Of a stretch of DNA of 8,364 nt, positions 1-6,849 are shown one piece after another. Below the pieces are notes generated by a model. It did not search any database and had not been told where the DNA came from. It saw nothing but the letters and a program-made list of their open reading frames with translations. Position numbers and translations under genes: made by a program. Where the stretch lies: assembly GCA_016874875.1 (NCBI GenBank), contig VGTA01000113.1, positions 1 to 8,364 on the forward strand. The letters are read 5' to 3'. This DNA comes from Deltaproteobacteria bacterium (GTDB lineage: Bacteria; Myxococcota_A; Bradymonadia; UBA7976; VGTA01). Within the stretch, counting starts at the first letter, position 1. Each line of letters begins with the position of its first letter.

Positions 1-96
1 GTGGGGTCATGGGGAGAAAAGTAGGGGGGGGGGGGGTGTAGGAATATAGGTGCTAATATAGGTCTAATATAGGTGCCAGGCTCTTATTATGTATCC
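1..96. other. Non-coding stretch downstream of the reductase gene, with a G13 run and AT-rich repeats
   Basis: No supportable gene lies here. The stretch is much richer in A and T than the rest of the window, except for an uninterrupted run of 13 G at 24-36. The octamer AATATAGG occurs three times, at 43-50, 55-62 and 66-73. The minus strand here is the 3' flank of the operon. I see no GC-rich hairpin followed by a T run, so no intrinsic terminator can be called; a C-rich transcript from the G13 run could suit Rho, but that is speculation. A short frame opening at the ATG at 9-11 on the plus strand closes after about 20 codons and is not a gene. Confidence 0.6.
43..73. repeat. Three direct copies of AATATAGG, spaced 12 and 11 bp
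   Basis: The octamer AATATAGG starts at 43, 55 and 66. The spacer bases also agree in part: TGCT, then TCT, then TGCC. The spacing is close to one helical turn, so a DNA-binding site or a short degenerate tandem repeat are both possible. It lies 24 bases beyond the stop codon of the reductase gene. Confidence 0.6.
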
Positions 97-3000
97 TCAA
101 AACAAAGAGATTTCATCAATCACCTCAAGCGCCTCAAGCGCCGCCCTCAGCCGCCCCTCCCCCGCCCCCCCCACCACCACATAAGGCGCCCCCAGCGCCC
201 GCAAGCGCCCCTCACACGCCCCAAAAAAGCGCACCCGCTCCTCACGCGCCGGCTGATAGCGCGCCGGGTCGCCCACCCACGGCAGATCGGGGCGGAGGAG
301 GAGATAGAGGTCAAAGCGCTCCTCAGCGCGCCAGCGGTCGAGGTCGGGGGGGGGCCCCTCACAGAGCGCCTCCGCCCACACCCCCGTGAGCAGCACCCCC
401 GTGTCAGAGAAGAGCCAGCGCGCCCCGCGGTCGGCGGCAGCGCGCTCGATGTGGGCGCGGAGGAGCGTCTGCGCGGCGGCGATCCGCTCAAAGTGGGCGG
501 CGCGGAGCGGCGGCGCCCCGCCCTCTGCGAGCGCCTCGAGGTACACGCGCGCCGCCTCGGGGACCACCGCCGCGCCCTCCCCGCGCGCCTCGAGCGCCGC
601 GCGCAGCGCCGCGCAGAGCGTGCTCTTGCCGGCGGACTCGGGGCCGAGCACGCAGACCGCGCGGGGGCGGGCGGCGGGCGCAGGCGCGAGGGGTGTAGGC
701 GCGAGGGGCGCGGGGAGGCGCTCAAAGCAGGAGACGAGCGCCTCGCGCAGCTCAAAGCGCGCGAGGTCGAGCTGCTCAAGCGCCCGCGCGGGGCTCGGCG
801 GCGCGAGGTCGGCGCGCCCGGCGCGGCGCAGGGCGGCGCGCGCCTCGTCGTCGCAGAAGCGCGCGTCGGTGGCCTGCAGCAGGTCCACGCTCCGGTAGAG
901 GGCGAAGCGCTCAGGGCCGCTGAGGCGGCAGAGCGCCATCAGCGCGAGGCGCCCGCGCGGCGTGAGGCGCTCGGGGGCGGCGTGGCGCGCCTCCCACTCC
1001 TCGGGGGTGAGGTCGCGCAGCGGCAGCCCGCGCGCGCGCAGGCTGAGGAGGAGGTCGCTGAGACTCACGCCGGGGCTGTTGGCGAGATGAAAGACCCTCA
1101 GCCCCGGGGTGAGCGCCTCGGGGGAGGCGCTGAGGGCGGCGAGCGCCTCGGCGGCGTAGTCCACGGGGGTCATGTCCACCGCGAGCCGCGCGCGCTCCCC
1201 CCACCCCGGCGCGCCCCCGAGGTCGAGCAGCCCCCCCACGAGCTCCCCCAAGAAGTCCCGCGGCGCGCTCACCCCCGCCGCGCTCGCCGTGAGCAGCCCG
1301 AGGCGGAAGACGGTGACGGGCAGGTCGCGCAGCTCAGGGCTCCACAGCAGGCGCTCCGCCACCCACTTGGTCTGCGCGTACCCCCCGTAGACGCGCCCCA
1401 CCCCGAGCAGGTCGTCGCGCTCGCGCAGCGCCCCCGCGCGCTGCTCCGTGGCCACGAACACCGAGAGCGTGGAGCAGTAGAGCAGCGCCTTGGGGCGCCC
1501 CGCGCGGGCGAGCGCGAGGGCGTGGAGGAGCCCCCCCACGTTCACGGGGGCGAGCGCCTCGTAGGCGCGCGTCATGTGCACCTCGGCGGCGCAGTGGAGC
1601 ACGTGGGTGACGGAGGTGGAGAGGGCGCCCCAGCGCCCCTCGGGGAGCCCGAGGCGCTCGCGCGCCACGTCCCCCGCCACGGCGCTCAGGCGCTCCTCCT
1701 CAGCGGGGCGGAGGTCGAGGGCGGCGCGGGCGAGGGCGGCGCGGAGGCGGTCGAGGGCGGCGGCGTCGTCCGCGGCGCGCACGAGCCCCACCACCCGCGC
1801 GGCGGGGTGCGCGCGCAGGAGAGCGCGCGCGAGGTGCGCCCCCAGGAACCCCGCCGCCCCCGTGAGCAGGAAGCAGGGGGCGCCCGCCGCGTGAGGGGGC
1901 TCCTCCGCTCGCGCCGCGCCGCGCGCCACCTCTTGGGTCGCCTCTTGGGTCGCGCCCTCCACTTGCGCGAGCCACGCGGGGAGCGCCGCGAGGCGGGCGA
2001 GGTCGTCCACCGCGCGCCCCTCCCCCCCGTCGAGCCCCGCGCGCAGGGCGGCGGCGGCGAGGAGGGGGGTGGGGGCGCGGCTCAGGAGCGAGAGCGTGAT
2101 GTGCAGCCCCCGCGCCTGCGCGCTCGTCACCAGCTCGATCAGGGCGAGGGAGTCGCCCCCGCGCGCAAAGAAATCCGTCCCCTCGTCCGCCGCCACGCCC
2201 CCAAGCGCCCGCCCCCAGAGGTCCACCAGCGCCGCCGTGAGCCCCCCCGCCCCCGCCGCGCTGAGGAGGTCTGGGGGGGGAGCGGAGGGGGCGGCGCGGA
2301 GGGGGGTGAGCGGCGAGGCGGGCGCGCCCTCCTCAAAGAGCGCGCGCAGCGCCGCGTAGTCCACCTTGTGGGAGGGCAGGCGGGGGAGGGCGGGGAGCGC
2401 GCGCCACCGCGTGGGGAGCAGCCAGCGCGGGAGGCGCGGCGCGAGCCAGCGCGTGAGCGCCTCCGCGCCCGCCTCCGCCCCCGCCTCCGCCCCCGCCTCC
2501 GCGGGGCGCCACACCACCGCCGCGCACAGGGCCGTCGCCTGCGCCCCGCCCCACTCGCCGCGCGCGCCGCCCACCCCAAAGACGGCGGCCTCCTCCACGC
2601 GCGGGTGCGCGCGCAGCGCCTCCTCCACCTCCTCCGGCGCCACGAGCGCCCCCGCCACCTTGAGCTGGCGGTCGAGACGCCCCACAAAGACCAGCCGCCC
2701 CTCCACGGCGCGCACGAGGTCGCCCGTGCGGTACCAGCGCGCCCCCTCTGCCCACACAAAGCGCGCCGCCGTGAGCGCCGGGTCGGTGTAGCCCTCCGCG
2801 AGCGTCTCGCCGCCGATCCACAGCTCCCCCTCGCCGCCGCGCGCCCGCGCGCCGTCTCGCCACAGCGCGTACTCCACCCCCGCGAGCGGCGCGCCGATGT
2901 TGGCGTCGCGCCACGCGCCCGGGTCACAGCGCACGAGGCTCGTGCAGATGGTCGCCTCCGTGGGGCCATAGACGTTCACGAGCCGCAGGCGCGCGGCCCA

Positions 3001-3876
3001 GCGGCGCATCACCTCGGGCGGCGCCGCCTCGCCCCCCACGGTGACGTGCTCAAGGCACGAGGGCGCCTCCGAGGGGTCGTAGAGCGACAGCAGCGCGGGG
3101 GGCAGGTCGATGTGCGTGACCCTGAGCGCCCCGAGGAGCCCCATGAGCCCCCGCGGCGCCCCCCCCGCCCCCTCCCCGAGCCCCTCCGCCACCACCAGCG
3201 TCCCCCCCGACAGCAGCGACACGCCCACGTCGGAGAGGCTCGCGTCAAAGAGCGGCGAGAGGAGCCACAGCGAGCGCGCGGCGGGGGAGTAGCCAAACGC
3301 CTCCACCTGCTGCGTGAGCACCAACGGCAGCCCCCTGTGCGGCACCCGCACCCCCTTGGGGCGCCCCCCGCTCCCCGATGTGTAGATCACATAGGCGAGG
3401 GCGCTGAGGTCGAGGGGGGCGCGGGGGCGGGGCGGGCGCGCGGGGGCGGGGGCGGCGAGCCACGCGAGGCGCACCTCGCCCGCCGCGTCGAGCTCAAGGC
3501 GCGCCGCCGCCCCCGCGTCCGCTAGCGACGCCGCCGCGCGCGCCGCGGGCATCCCCGCCACGAGCGGCACCGCCGCCACCCCCGCGCGCCAGCAGCCGAG
3601 CAGCGCCGCCACCCACGCCGCCCCCTTGGGGAGCCACAGCCCCACCGCGTCGCCTCCCCCCAGCCCCGCCGCCCCGAGGTCCACGGCCAAGCGCTCCGAC
3701 CACGCGCGGAGCTGCTCGTAGGTCACGCGCCCCAAGACCTCCCCCCTCGGCGACGCGCGCTCCACCGCCACCGCCGCGGGGGCGCGCCGCGCGACCTCGT
3801 CAAAGCGCGCCACCACGTGCCCGCGCGCGCCCCCCGCGCCGCCCCCCGCGCCGCCCCCCGCCTCCACGCTACACAT
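97..3876 (-). CDS. NRPS-like A-T-R thioester reductase fused to a NadR-like kinase domain
   Basis: This 1259-residue enzyme probably activates a carboxylic or amino acid as the adenylate, loads it on a carrier thiol and releases it by NAD(P)H reduction as an aldehyde or alcohol. Adenylation domain, about 21-515: VTYEQL (51-56), TSGSGGRPKG (166-175), FDAS (210-213), NVYGPTE (301-307), YRTGDL (382-387), GRLDRQLK (399-406), A10 lysine K504. Carrier domain, about 540-610: GGDSL, with S576 as the pantetheine site. Reductase domain, about 667-1050: TGAAGFLG (672-679), HCAAEV (761-766) and the short-chain dehydrogenase pair Y833/K837. After an Ala/Pro linker comes an AAA_28/NadR-type kinase: Walker A GPESAGKST (1078-1086), PEAAR (1106-1110), SDTG (1157-1160) and a DLPWVGDPAR lid (1197-1206). 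Lys2 and carboxylic acid reductases share the first three domains; the kinase is extra. No condensation domain is present. The start ATG overlaps the exporter stop (ATGTGTAG), suggesting coupling; the Shine-Dalgarno sequence is poor. The substrate is unknown. Confidence 0.9.
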   Translation of the reverse strand: MCSVEAGGGAGGGAGGARGHVVARFDEVARRAPAAVAVERASPRGEVLGRVTYEQLRAWSERLAVDLGAAGLGGGDAVGLWLPKGAAWVAALLGCWRAGVAAVPLVAGMPAARAAASLADAGAAARLELDAAGEVRLAWLAAPAPARPPRPRAPLDLSALAYVIYTSGSGGRPKGVRVPHRGLPLVLTQQVEAFGYSPAARSLWLLSPLFDASLSDVGVSLLSGGTLVVAEGLGEGAGGAPRGLMGLLGALRVTHIDLPPALLSLYDPSEAPSCLEHVTVGGEAAPPEVMRRWAARLRLVNVYGPTEATICTSLVRCDPGAWRDANIGAPLAGVEYALWRDGARARGGEGELWIGGETLAEGYTDPALTAARFVWAEGARWYRTGDLVRAVEGRLVFVGRLDRQLKVAGALVAPEEVEEALRAHPRVEEAAVFGVGGARGEWGGAQATALCAAVVWRPAEAGAEAGAEAGAEALTRWLAPRLPRWLLPTRWRALPALPRLPSHKVDYAALRALFEEGAPASPLTPLRAAPSAPPPDLLSAAGAGGLTAALVDLWGRALGGVAADEGTDFFARGGDSLALIELVTSAQARGLHITLSLLSRAPTPLLAAAALRAGLDGGEGRAVDDLARLAALPAWLAQVEGATQEATQEVARGAARAEEPPHAAGAPCFLLTGAAGFLGAHLARALLRAHPAARVVGLVRAADDAAALDRLRAALARAALDLRPAEEERLSAVAGDVARERLGLPEGRWGALSTSVTHVLHCAAEVHMTRAYEALAPVNVGGLLHALALARAGRPKALLYCSTLSVFVATEQRAGALRERDDLLGVGRVYGGYAQTKWVAERLLWSPELRDLPVTVFRLGLLTASAAGVSAPRDFLGELVGGLLDLGGAPGWGERARLAVDMTPVDYAAEALAALSASPEALTPGLRVFHLANSPGVSLSDLLLSLRARGLPLRDLTPEEWEARHAAPERLTPRGRLALMALCRLSGPERFALYRSVDLLQATDARFCDDEARAALRRAGRADLAPPSPARALEQLDLARFELREALVSCFERLPAPLAPTPLAPAPAARPRAVCVLGPESAGKSTLCAALRAALEARGEGAAVVPEAARVYLEALAEGGAPPLRAAHFERIAAAQTLLRAHIERAAADRGARWLFSDTGVLLTGVWAEALCEGPPPDLDRWRAEERFDLYLLLRPDLPWVGDPARYQPAREERVRFFGACEGRLRALGAPYVVVGGAGEGRLRAALEALEVIDEISLF
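1929..1952 (-). repeat. 12-bp tandem duplication inside the reductase gene (ATQE twice)
   Basis: The 12-bp unit CCTCTTGGGTCG (plus strand) is repeated exactly twice. It encodes ATQEATQE in the linker between the carrier and reductase domains, at about residues 642-649. The length keeps the frame. Confidence 0.75.
2465..2501 (-). repeat. 12-bp tandem repeat inside the adenylation domain (AGAE repeats)
   Basis: A GCCTCCGCCCCC unit (plus strand) is repeated about three times. It encodes alternating EAGAEAGAEAGAEA at about residues 460-473. This falls in the C-terminal subdomain of the adenylation domain, between the A8 and A10 motifs, where a surface loop can tolerate length change. Confidence 0.75.
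3829..3864 (-). repeat. 12-bp tandem repeat at the 5' end of the reductase gene (GGGA repeats)
   Basis: The unit GCCCCCCGCGCC (plus strand) occurs twice exactly and once with changes. It encodes the Gly/Ala-rich leader at residues 5-17, before the first conserved adenylation-domain segment (VVARFDEVA, 21-29). It is probably an unstructured N-terminal tail. Confidence 0.75.
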
Positions 3877-5134
3877 CTCGCGGCTGCGCGGAGCTGCGCC
3901 ATGACCAGACGGGCGGGTGCCAGCCCACGATCAAGCCCGTCGAGAGCACGCAGGCGAGGCCGCCCACCAACAACGACGGCGTGAGACCGAGCAGGGAGGC
4001 GGCGAACGCCGCCTCGAGCTCCCCGAGGCGCGGGCCCCCCTTATTGAAGAGCGTGTTGAGCGCCGTCACGCGCCCGCGCAGGGCGTCGGGGGTGGCGACG
4101 TGGCTGATGGTGTTGCGGAACACAGAGCTCATCTGGTCCATCGCCCCCACCAGGGCGAGCGCGCCCATGCTCAGCCACAGACTCTCGCTCACCCCGAGCA
4201 GGGCGGTCCCCGCCCCAAAGCCGAGCGAGCCCAAGACCACCCAGCGGCCCTTGCGGTCGGGCTCGGGGAGCGCGAGGAGCGCCACCGACGCCAGCAGCCC
4301 CCCCGCCGCCACGGAGCTCGCCAGCAGCCCGTACCCGGCGGGGCCGAGGCCGAGCACCTCCTGCGCGTACACGGGCAGCAGCACCGTGGCCGCCGCCCAG
4401 AGGTTGGCGCAGAAGTCGAGGAGCGCCATGCTCACCAGCACGCGCGAGCGCCCCAAGAAGCGCGCCCCCTCCGCGAGCGCCCTCGCCGTCCCCTGCCCCA
4501 CCTTCACCTCCTGCGCTAGCACCGCGTCGGGAATCACCGAGAGCGACGCGAGCACCGCGAGGAACGACACCCCGTTGAGTATATACACCCAGCCGATGTC
4601 CACCGACGACACCATGAGTCCCATCAGCGCCGGGCCCACGAGCTTGGCGGCGTTCTTGGACAGGGAGGTGAGGGTGAGGGCGGAGCTGAGGGCGTCGGGG
4701 GGCACGAGCTGCGGCAGGAGCGCCTTGCGCGCCGGCGCGTCAAAGGCGCTCGCGCCCTCCGTGAGCGCCGCCACCGCGTAGAGCGCCAGCGGCCCGCTCA
4801 GCCCGCCGAGCGAGAGCAGCCCGAGGGCGACGGCGAGGAGGCCCATGGCGGTCTGCGACCACAGCAGCATGCGGCGGCGACTCACGCGGTCGGCGAGCAC
4901 CCCGCCGAGCAAGACCAGCGCCGCCATCGGCGCCAGCTTCACCGCCCCCATCACGCCGAGGGCGCCGAGGTCATGAGTGAGCTCATACACATGCCACAGC
5001 AGCGCGGTCTGCTGCATCTTGGTGCCCACCGACGAGCAGGTGTGCCCCACCCAAAAGATCAAGAAGGGGCGCTCGCGGAGGGCGCGCAGGCCGCCGGCCA
5101 CCGGGCGCGCCCCGCCCGCGGGCGACGCGCTCAC
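3869..5134 (-). CDS. Major facilitator superfamily exporter, EntS/MFS_3 type
   Basis: This 421-residue inner-membrane protein is probably a proton-driven exporter of a small molecule. The cytoplasmic N-terminus runs to the ERPFLIFWVG segment (21-30), where the first helix begins. The sequence alternates about 12 hydrophobic helices with short loops. The family signatures are visible: the motif-A loop GGVLADRVSRRR at 77-88, the PARKALLPQLVP segment at 134-145, and near the C-terminus LRGRVTALNTLF followed by GGPRLGE at 352-372. These fit the group that contains the enterobactin exporter EntS and the MFS_3 proteins, and the length is normal for it. The start is GTG, overlapping the stop of the CYTH gene as GTGA. 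A strong GGAGG lies 8 bases upstream. The position between the CYTH gene and the reductase gene suggests it exports the product of that pathway; self-protection against a drug is an alternative. Confidence 0.9.
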   Translation of the reverse strand: MSASPAGGARPVAGGLRALRERPFLIFWVGHTCSSVGTKMQQTALLWHVYELTHDLGALGVMGAVKLAPMAALVLLGGVLADRVSRRRMLLWSQTAMGLLAVALGLLSLGGLSGPLALYAVAALTEGASAFDAPARKALLPQLVPPDALSSALTLTSLSKNAAKLVGPALMGLMVSSVDIGWVYILNGVSFLAVLASLSVIPDAVLAQEVKVGQGTARALAEGARFLGRSRVLVSMALLDFCANLWAAATVLLPVYAQEVLGLGPAGYGLLASSVAAGGLLASVALLALPEPDRKGRWVVLGSLGFGAGTALLGVSESLWLSMGALALVGAMDQMSSVFRNTISHVATPDALRGRVTALNTLFNKGGPRLGELEAAFAASLLGLTPSLLVGGLACVLSTGLIVGWHPPVWSWRSSAQPRDV

Positions 5135-6639
5135 CGCTCAAACCTCCCCCCATCCGCGGCGTCGAGCGCGGGCGGCGCGGGCTGCGCGAGCCACTGGCGC
5201 TTCGTCTGCTCGGAGGGCGTAAAGCCATACGCGCGCTGCAGCGCCGCGCTGAGGGCGTTCATCTCCTCCACCACCTGCAGCTCAAGCGCGGGGTCCACCT
5301 CCGCCGCGGGCGGCGGCGTGAGCGTCTCCGCGCGCAGGCGCTCGGCGAGCGCGGCGAGCGCGGCGAGCGCCTCCGCCTCTGCGCCCGCCTCTCGCGCGCT
5401 GACCTCTCTCGCGCTGACCTCTCTCGCGCTGACCTCTCTCGCGCCGACCTCTCTCGCGCTGACATCTCTCGCAAAGAGCGCCGCGCGCTCACAGCAGCGG
5501 AGGGCGGCGCGCGGCGCCCGCGCCTCTAGGGCGCGCGCGAGGCGCCACTGCGCCTCAAACGACAGCCCCCACTCCTCAGGCTCGATCTGCAGCAGCCCAT
5601 TGTACTCGATCTCGAGCTGAATGAAGGGCTCGCGGCGCCCCTCCGCCTCGCAGTGATCCAAGCACACGGCGTAGACGCGGCGGTTGTGGCGGTTGAGCAC
5701 ATAGATCTGGCGCTTCACGCGGCGCATCTCGAGGGCGAGGGGCTCTAGCGCGCTCAGGCGCCAGGTGTCGAGGCCCTGACTCTTCTCCTCTGTGCGCTTG
5801 AGCACCCCGCCCGCCAGCTTCTGCTTCTTGCCCTTGCTCACCAGCGAGGCGCGGCTGCCGCGGAAGCCCACGCGCCCCTTCTCGAGGCGCCCGAGGCCGG
5901 GCAGCTCCACCCCCTCAAGGTACCAGCGCACGCTCTCGGTCTGATAGCGCTCGATCACCTCAAAGCGCCCCGCCAGCTCCGCCGGCAGCGCGTACACGTC
6001 GAGGTGGTGCACGGAGAGCTTGGCCTCATACTCGTAGCCGGGCAGGTCGTTGTGGGTGGGCCAGCGCAGCAGGCGCTTATAGTGGTACTCCGCCATCCAG
6101 TACTTGGTGACCACGGGGAGGTGCTGCAGCGCCCGCAGCGCCTCGCGCAGCGCCTGCGGCGCCTCACGCGCCAGCTCCACGCGCACCTCTGACTCCCGCG
6201 CGAGGACCACGCCCGCCTCCGGGTGCAGGTACTCCACGTCGCGCTCGAGGAGCGCCGGCCCCTCCGCGTCGCCCACGCGCGCCACTCCCTCCTCCAGGGT
6301 AAAGCGCCACGCCACGCGCGGCACCACCGCCCCCGCCGCCACCCCAAACGCCTCCGCCACCAGCGCCGGGCACTCCGAGAGGCGAACGCCATCAAAGCGC
6401 TCGCGCGCCCCCCCCTCGCGCTCCAAGAGCAGCGCCCCGCGCGCCGCGGACCCCGGCAGCGCTGCCCCCCCCTCGCGCTCCTCGTCGTCACATCTAAACA
6501 GCGCGCTGGCCATCACGGGCAAGCTCAGGTCAACCGTGTTCCAGGACACCTCGACCAGCCGCCGTGCGCTGGTCACAGAGAAGGCGACCTGCGCGCTCAG
6601 GCGCTCGAGGCTCTCGAAAAGGAAGTGCGTGGTCTGCAT
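5131..6639 (-). CDS. CYTH (triphosphate tunnel)-like domain protein of unknown function
   Basis: This 502-residue soluble protein appears to carry a CYTH domain at about 200-348. CYTH enzymes bind triphosphates in a beta-barrel and include inorganic triphosphatases, thiamine triphosphatases and CyaB-type adenylyl cyclases. The signature ExExK is seen as E203-Y-E205-A-K207. It is followed in the right order by R260/R263, K269, the KRTEE segment at 281-285, a basic strand (R306, K309, R310), LDHC (327-330) and the acidic strand LEIEY (342-346). The first 200 residues (starting MQTTHFLFESLER) are not recognised. The C-terminal part is Ala/Glu/Arg-rich and holds REVSA pentapeptide repeats at about 391-417. 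The ATG at 6639 was chosen because the in-frame extension to 6741 only translates a 10-bp DNA repeat. The Shine-Dalgarno sequence is weak (GAGG 15 bases upstream). The gene is first in the three-gene set. Triphosphatase, cyclase or a non-catalytic binding role cannot be told apart from the sequence. Confidence 0.75.
   Translation of the reverse strand: MQTTHFLFESLERLSAQVAFSVTSARRLVEVSWNTVDLSLPVMASALFRCDDEEREGGAALPGSAARGALLLEREGGARERFDGVRLSECPALVAEAFGVAAGAVVPRVAWRFTLEEGVARVGDAEGPALLERDVEYLHPEAGVVLARESEVRVELAREAPQALREALRALQHLPVVTKYWMAEYHYKRLLRWPTHNDLPGYEYEAKLSVHHLDVYALPAELAGRFEVIERYQTESVRWYLEGVELPGLGRLEKGRVGFRGSRASLVSKGKKQKLAGGVLKRTEEKSQGLDTWRLSALEPLALEMRRVKRQIYVLNRHNRRVYAVCLDHCEAEGRREPFIQLEIEYNGLLQIEPEEWGLSFEAQWRLARALEARAPRAALRCCERAALFARDVSAREVGAREVSAREVSAREVSAREAGAEAEALAALAALAERLRAETLTPPPAAEVDPALELQVVEEMNALSAALQRAYGFTPSEQTKRQWLAQPAPPALDAADGGRFER
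5143..5147 (-). promoter_or_regulatory. Shine-Dalgarno sequence of the MFS gene
   Basis: On the minus strand a G run ending in GGAGG stands 8 bases before the GTG at 5134. It is the best ribosome-binding site in the window and it decides the GTG start. It lies inside the 3' end of the CYTH gene, so the exporter can be translated both by coupling and independently. Confidence 0.75.
5401..5475 (-). repeat. 15-bp tandem repeat, five copies, inside the CYTH gene (REVSA repeats)
   Basis: The unit GACCTCTCTCGCGCT (plus strand) starts at 5401, 5416, 5431, 5446 and 5461. The third unit has one base change and the last is degenerate. It encodes REVSAREVSA-type pentapeptides with the variants REVGA and RDVSA. 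The alternation of Arg and Glu suggests a charged helical or flexible linker. The near identity at DNA level points to recent expansion by slippage. Confidence 0.9.
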
Positions 6640-6660
6640 AGGGCGATGGGGGGTCCTCGG

Positions 6661-6800
6661 CGCGTGGGTGGGCGCTGGTGGGCGCGGGCGGATGGGGGCG
6701 AATGAGGGCGAGCGGGGGCGCGCGGGGACGCGCGGGGACAAGCGGAGGCGAGCGGGAGCGAGCGGGGGCGAGCGGGGGCGCGCGGGGGTGCGCGGGGGCG
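6661..6800. repeat. Degenerate 10-bp tandem repeat, about 14 units, upstream of the CYTH gene
   Basis: The stretch divides without gaps into 14 decamers, the best of them AGCGGGGGCG (6711-6720, 6761-6770 and 6771-6780 on the plus strand). The others, such as CGCGGGGACG, AGCGGAGGCG and CGCGGGGGTG, differ by one to a few bases; the units nearest 6661 are the most worn. The period of 10 is not a multiple of three, which argues that the array is not coding. The plus strand has closely spaced G runs, so four-stranded structures are possible; the operon transcript would carry the C-rich complement in its leader if transcription starts upstream. Confidence 0.85.
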
Positions 6801-6849
6801 CACTCTGCCATCACCGCGGCGCGCGCGCAAGGGCGAGGGTGCGGCGCTG

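Noticed and set aside
1053..1071. Frameshift or chance fusion joining a reductase and a separate kinase gene
   Set aside because: The frame is continuous. The joint is an Ala/Pro linker typical of multidomain proteins, and no stop, Shine-Dalgarno sequence or start codon suggests a second gene. Coordinates here are residues of the reductase protein.
73..3525. Long open frame of 1150 codons on the plus strand
   Set aside because: It lies antisense to the reductase gene, and its translation is low-complexity Arg/Pro/Ala/Glu with no domain. Such frames are expected opposite very GC-rich genes.
5259..5492. Minus-strand frame encoding SARER repeats
   Set aside because: It is the same 15-bp repeat read in another frame inside the CYTH gene.
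6640..6741. Upstream in-frame start that would add 34 residues to the CYTH protein
   Set aside because: The extra residues are only Pro/Arg/Ala-rich and translate the 10-bp DNA array, whose period does not keep a reading frame. The sequence becomes protein-like at MQTTHFLF.
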